Assembly: GCA_002422375.1 (NCBI GenBank)
Contig: DIUQ01000042.1
Coordinates: forward strand, 1-7,273
Source: a bacterium UBA6154
GTDB lineage: Bacteria; Actinomycetota; Actinomycetes; S36-B12
Direction: 5' to 3'
Length of the DNA stretch: 7,273 nucleotides
Below are positions 4,786 to 7,273 of this stretch, piece after piece (within the stretch, counting starts at the first letter, position 1; every line of letters begins with the position of its first letter). Under the pieces are notes generated by a model. The model had not been told where the DNA came from, made no database searches, and saw only the letters and a program-made list of their open reading frames with translations. Position numbers and translations under genes: made by a program.

Positions 4786-7273
4786 GATGCACCCAGCAGG
4801 GCCTTGAGGTCACCGAATAGCGAAGGAGTCGGTGTCACGCGATATTGGTCGTCTAGTTTCATCACGGTAGTGGTCGTTCCACCCGTCAGATGTAATTGAA
4901 CTTCCGTGGTTCCTGGATGCTCGGCCAGTACAGCTTTCAATCGAGCTACCAGCGGTGGGACGCATCGCGATGCTGCAAGGGACAACCGAACAGGTCCGGA
5001 CGGGGCTGCAGAGAGATCAGGTGCGGAAATCTCGAGGGCAACGGCCCGTAAACCGTCGTCGTCCGTTCGGTCGACACGAGCACGAATAACCAGAATGGAA
5101 TCCTCAACTAATAGCGCCCCAAAGGATGCATAGCTTTGTGGGAATACCATCAGCTCAATCGTGCCCTCAAGATCTTCGAGGGTGATGATCGCCCACGCCG
5201 AACCTTTTTTAGTAGTTTTCCGTTGCACCGCAGTGACCAACCCACCGAGGGTGACTACTGCCCCATCAAGGTTTTCATCGACGAGGACCGAGGCAATACT
5301 GCGATCAGAAATCTGGGCCAGGGCCGTCTCCATGCCGATGAGCGGGTGATCCGAGACATAAAGGCCCAGCATGTCTCGCTCATGAGCCAATAGGACACCT
5401 TTGTCCCATTCGGCAATCCCAATCTCAGGTCGTTCAAAAAGGTGAGCATCGCCGGCATCAGTCAGTCCACCAAAGAGGTCAAATTGTCCAACGGCTTCTG
5501 AACGTTTGATCTCCACTGCTGTATCAATCACTTGTTCATGCACGGACGCTAATCCCTTGCGGGTATGTCCCAAACTGTCAAAAGCCCCTGCCTTGATCAA
5601 AGACTCAACTACTCGACGATTACACGCGGCCACGTCCACCTTGGCAATGAAATCGTGGAAATCGGTGAATCTTCCGACTCTCTCACGCGTTGAGACAATC
5701 GACTCCACCACGTTGTACCCAATATTTCGGATAGCTGTGAGACCAAAACGAATATCTGTTCCTCGTGGTGTGTAGTGAGCATCAGAGTCATTCACATCAG
5801 GAGGAAGAACTTTGATTCCCATGCGTCGACACTCATTCAAGTAAATTGCCGATCGATCTTTATCGTCGGACATGGAGGTCAGGAGTGCAGCCATGTACTC
5901 AGCTGGGTAATTAGCCTTGAGGTAGGCAGTCCAGTACGAGACGAGCCCGTACCCCGCCGTGTGCGCCTTATTGAAGGCGTAATCCGAGAAGGGAACCAGC
6001 ACCTCCCATAACTTGTTAATCGCCGCCTCGGAAAAACCTTTCTCTTTCATTCCGTCGCTAAACGGAACAAACTCCTTTTCCAAGATGGATTTCTTCTTTT
6101 TGCCCATGGCCCGGCGCAGCAAATCTGCCTTGCCCAAGGAGTAACCGGCCAATTGCTGGGCAATAGCCATGACCTGCTCCTGATACACGATCAAGCCGTA
6201 CGTGTCACCCAGGATTTCTGACAAAGGTTCTTCCAGTTCAGGATGTATGGGGACAACAGGCTTCCGACCGTTCTTGCGGTCCGCATAGTCATTGTGTGCA
6301 TTTGCACCCATGGGTCCCGGTCGGTACAACGCCAGTACCGCGGAAATATCCTCGAAATTATCTGGCTGCATGGAACGCAACAGTGAACGCATGGGCCCAC
6401 CATCTAATTGGAATACACCTAGCGTGTCACCCCGAGCTAGAAGGTCATACGCCGCGCGGTCGTCGAGACTGAGCTCTTCAAGAACAATTCGTTCACCGGT
6501 GTTACGTTCAATATTGATCAGGCAGTCATCTAGTACCGTCAGATTGCGCAATCCCAAAAAGTCCATCTTCAGCAGACCCAGGGCCTCACATGCACCCATG
6601 TCGAATTGGGTGATGATGGCCCCGTCTTGTTCGCGCTTCCACACAGGAATGACATCCATCAGTGGCTCGCGGCAGAGAATTACCCCTGCCGCATGGACAC
6701 CCGGTTGCCGTTTCAAGCCTTCCAGCCCCTTGGCCGTATCTACAACCGTGCGGACCTCCGGATCACTGTCATAGAGAGCACGAAATTCCGCAGCTTCCGA
6801 ATACCGGGAGTCTTTGGGATTAAAAGCTCCCGCCAACGTGATGTCCTTACCCATGACCGCTGGAGGCATGGCTTTGGTAATGCGATCCCCCACTGCATAC
6901 GGCATTCCGAGAACACGAGCACTGTCCTTCACTGCAGCTTTTGCCTTGATGGATCCATACGTGACAATTTGTGCTACGCGCTCTTCACCGTATTTCTCCG
7001 TCGCGTACCGAATCATGTCTCCGCGCCGACGTTCATCGAAGTCGATGTCAATGTCCGGCATAGAGATGCGTTCAGGGTTGAGAAAGCGCTCGAATAGCAA
7101 TCCGTGGGCAATTGGGTCGAGGTCTGTAATACCTAATGCATAAGCAATCATGGCGCCAGCGGCTGAGCCTCGACCAGGCCCAACGCGAATACCGTTTTCT
7201 TTTGCGTGGCGTACCAGATCTGCAACCACGAGAAAATATCCGGGGAAACCCATTTGGGCAATAACTCCCAATT
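4773..7273 (-). CDS. dnaE: DNA polymerase III subunit alpha (5'-truncated by window edge)
   Basis: DnaE is the catalytic alpha subunit of the replicative polymerase (C-family). About 832 residues are visible, so the N-terminal PHP domain and first part of the palm lie outside; the family is usually near 1,150-1,200 residues. The first visible codon frame reads Leu-Gly-Val-Ile-Ala; this TTG is not a start. Palm: GPGRGSAAG (31-39) and catalytic Asp75 and Asp77 in PDIDIDFDE; the third aspartate is Asp237 in KMDFLGLRNLT. Further palm/fingers-region elements include RAMGKKKK (387-394) and FNKAHTAGYG (433-442). A helix-hairpin-helix region follows near 510-570, then the clamp-binding pentapeptide QFDLF (596-600), then an OB-fold near 671-735 and a C-terminal domain ending LFGDLKALLG. 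No frameshift is seen. The stop TAA (4775-4773) falls inside the next gene. Numbering is from the first visible codon. Confidence 0.98.
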   Translation of the reverse strand, partial: LGVIAQMGFPGYFLVVADLVRHAKENGIRVGPGRGSAAGAMIAYALGITDLDPIAHGLLFERFLNPERISMPDIDIDFDERRRGDMIRYATEKYGEERVAQIVTYGSIKAKAAVKDSARVLGMPYAVGDRITKAMPPAVMGKDITLAGAFNPKDSRYSEAAEFRALYDSDPEVRTVVDTAKGLEGLKRQPGVHAAGVILCREPLMDVIPVWKREQDGAIITQFDMGACEALGLLKMDFLGLRNLTVLDDCLINIERNTGERIVLEELSLDDRAAYDLLARGDTLGVFQLDGGPMRSLLRSMQPDNFEDISAVLALYRPGPMGANAHNDYADRKNGRKPVVPIHPELEEPLSEILGDTYGLIVYQEQVMAIAQQLAGYSLGKADLLRRAMGKKKKSILEKEFVPFSDGMKEKGFSEAAINKLWEVLVPFSDYAFNKAHTAGYGLVSYWTAYLKANYPAEYMAALLTSMSDDKDRSAIYLNECRRMGIKVLPPDVNDSDAHYTPRGTDIRFGLTAIRNIGYNVVESIVSTRERVGRFTDFHDFIAKVDVAACNRRVVESLIKAGAFDSLGHTRKGLASVHEQVIDTAVEIKRSEAVGQFDLFGGLTDAGDAHLFERPEIGIAEWDKGVLLAHERDMLGLYVSDHPLIGMETALAQISDRSIASVLVDENLDGAVVTLGGLVTAVQRKTTKKGSAWAIITLEDLEGTIELMVFPQSYASFGALLVEDSILVIRARVDRTDDDGLRAVALEISAPDLSAAPSGPVRLSLAASRCVPPLVARLKAVLAEHPGTTEVQLHLTGGTTTTVMKLDDQYRVTPTPSLFGDLKALLGASCLM
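5472..5486 (-). other. Beta-clamp-binding motif QFDLF in DnaE
   Basis: The pentapeptide Gln-Phe-Asp-Leu-Phe lies between the helix-hairpin-helix and OB-fold regions, the same place as the internal clamp-binding motif of E. coli DnaE (QADMF). It fits the QxxLF consensus for binding the sliding clamp. Residue identities come from the sequence; clamp binding is inferred from the family. Confidence 0.8.

Noticed and set aside
7269..7271. TTG at the right edge as the start of dnaE
   Set aside because: The protein enters mid-domain (palm), so this is an internal leucine codon of a gene that continues past the window.

Overview
This is a compact bacterial chromosome segment. It most resembles a mid-GC actinobacterium: GC is in the low to mid 50s percent, judged by eye from a few lines. 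The actinobacterial assignment is inference. It rests on the hisD-hisC-hisB order with a monofunctional HisB, a DUF2567-like membrane protein beside an actinobacterial-style dnaE, and promoter sites that suggest leaderless transcription. The very small gaps suggest a streamlined genome, for example a planktonic actinobacterium, but the genus cannot be fixed from sequence alone.

Layout. From 3074 down to 53 the minus strand carries a histidine biosynthesis operon, hisD (3074-1770), hisC (1773-667) and hisB (652-53), with a possible start of the next operon gene at the left edge. hisD and hisC overlap in ATGA, and hisC and hisB are 14 nt apart. From 3098 to 4280 the plus strand carries a LON substrate-binding-domain protein and a YbaK-type aminoacyl-tRNA deacylase, 4 nt apart. 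From the right edge down to 4234 the minus strand carries the 3' part of dnaE (replicative polymerase alpha subunit, truncated at the window edge) and a small four-helix membrane protein that overlaps the dnaE end. The membrane protein's tail overlaps the tail of the ybaK gene by 47 nt in convergent orientation.

How the genes work together. HisC, HisB and HisD catalyse late steps of histidine synthesis, HisD making the last two oxidations. YbaK is a translation quality-control enzyme, DnaE replicates the chromosome, and the LON-domain and DUF2567-like proteins have no established role. No RNA gene, mobile element, CRISPR array or large repeat is visible, and no gap exceeds 52 nt.

The window is mostly conserved housekeeping DNA and I see no new multi-gene system. 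The most interesting structure is the 23-bp gap between hisD and the LON gene. Stop codons fix both starts, and the gap holds two back-to-back -10-like hexamers sharing one TA, each placed for leaderless transcription. A similar hexamer precedes hisB. Other points are a five-codon minicistron with the best Shine-Dalgarno seen, a hairpin just before the hisC start, and the 47-nt convergent overlap.
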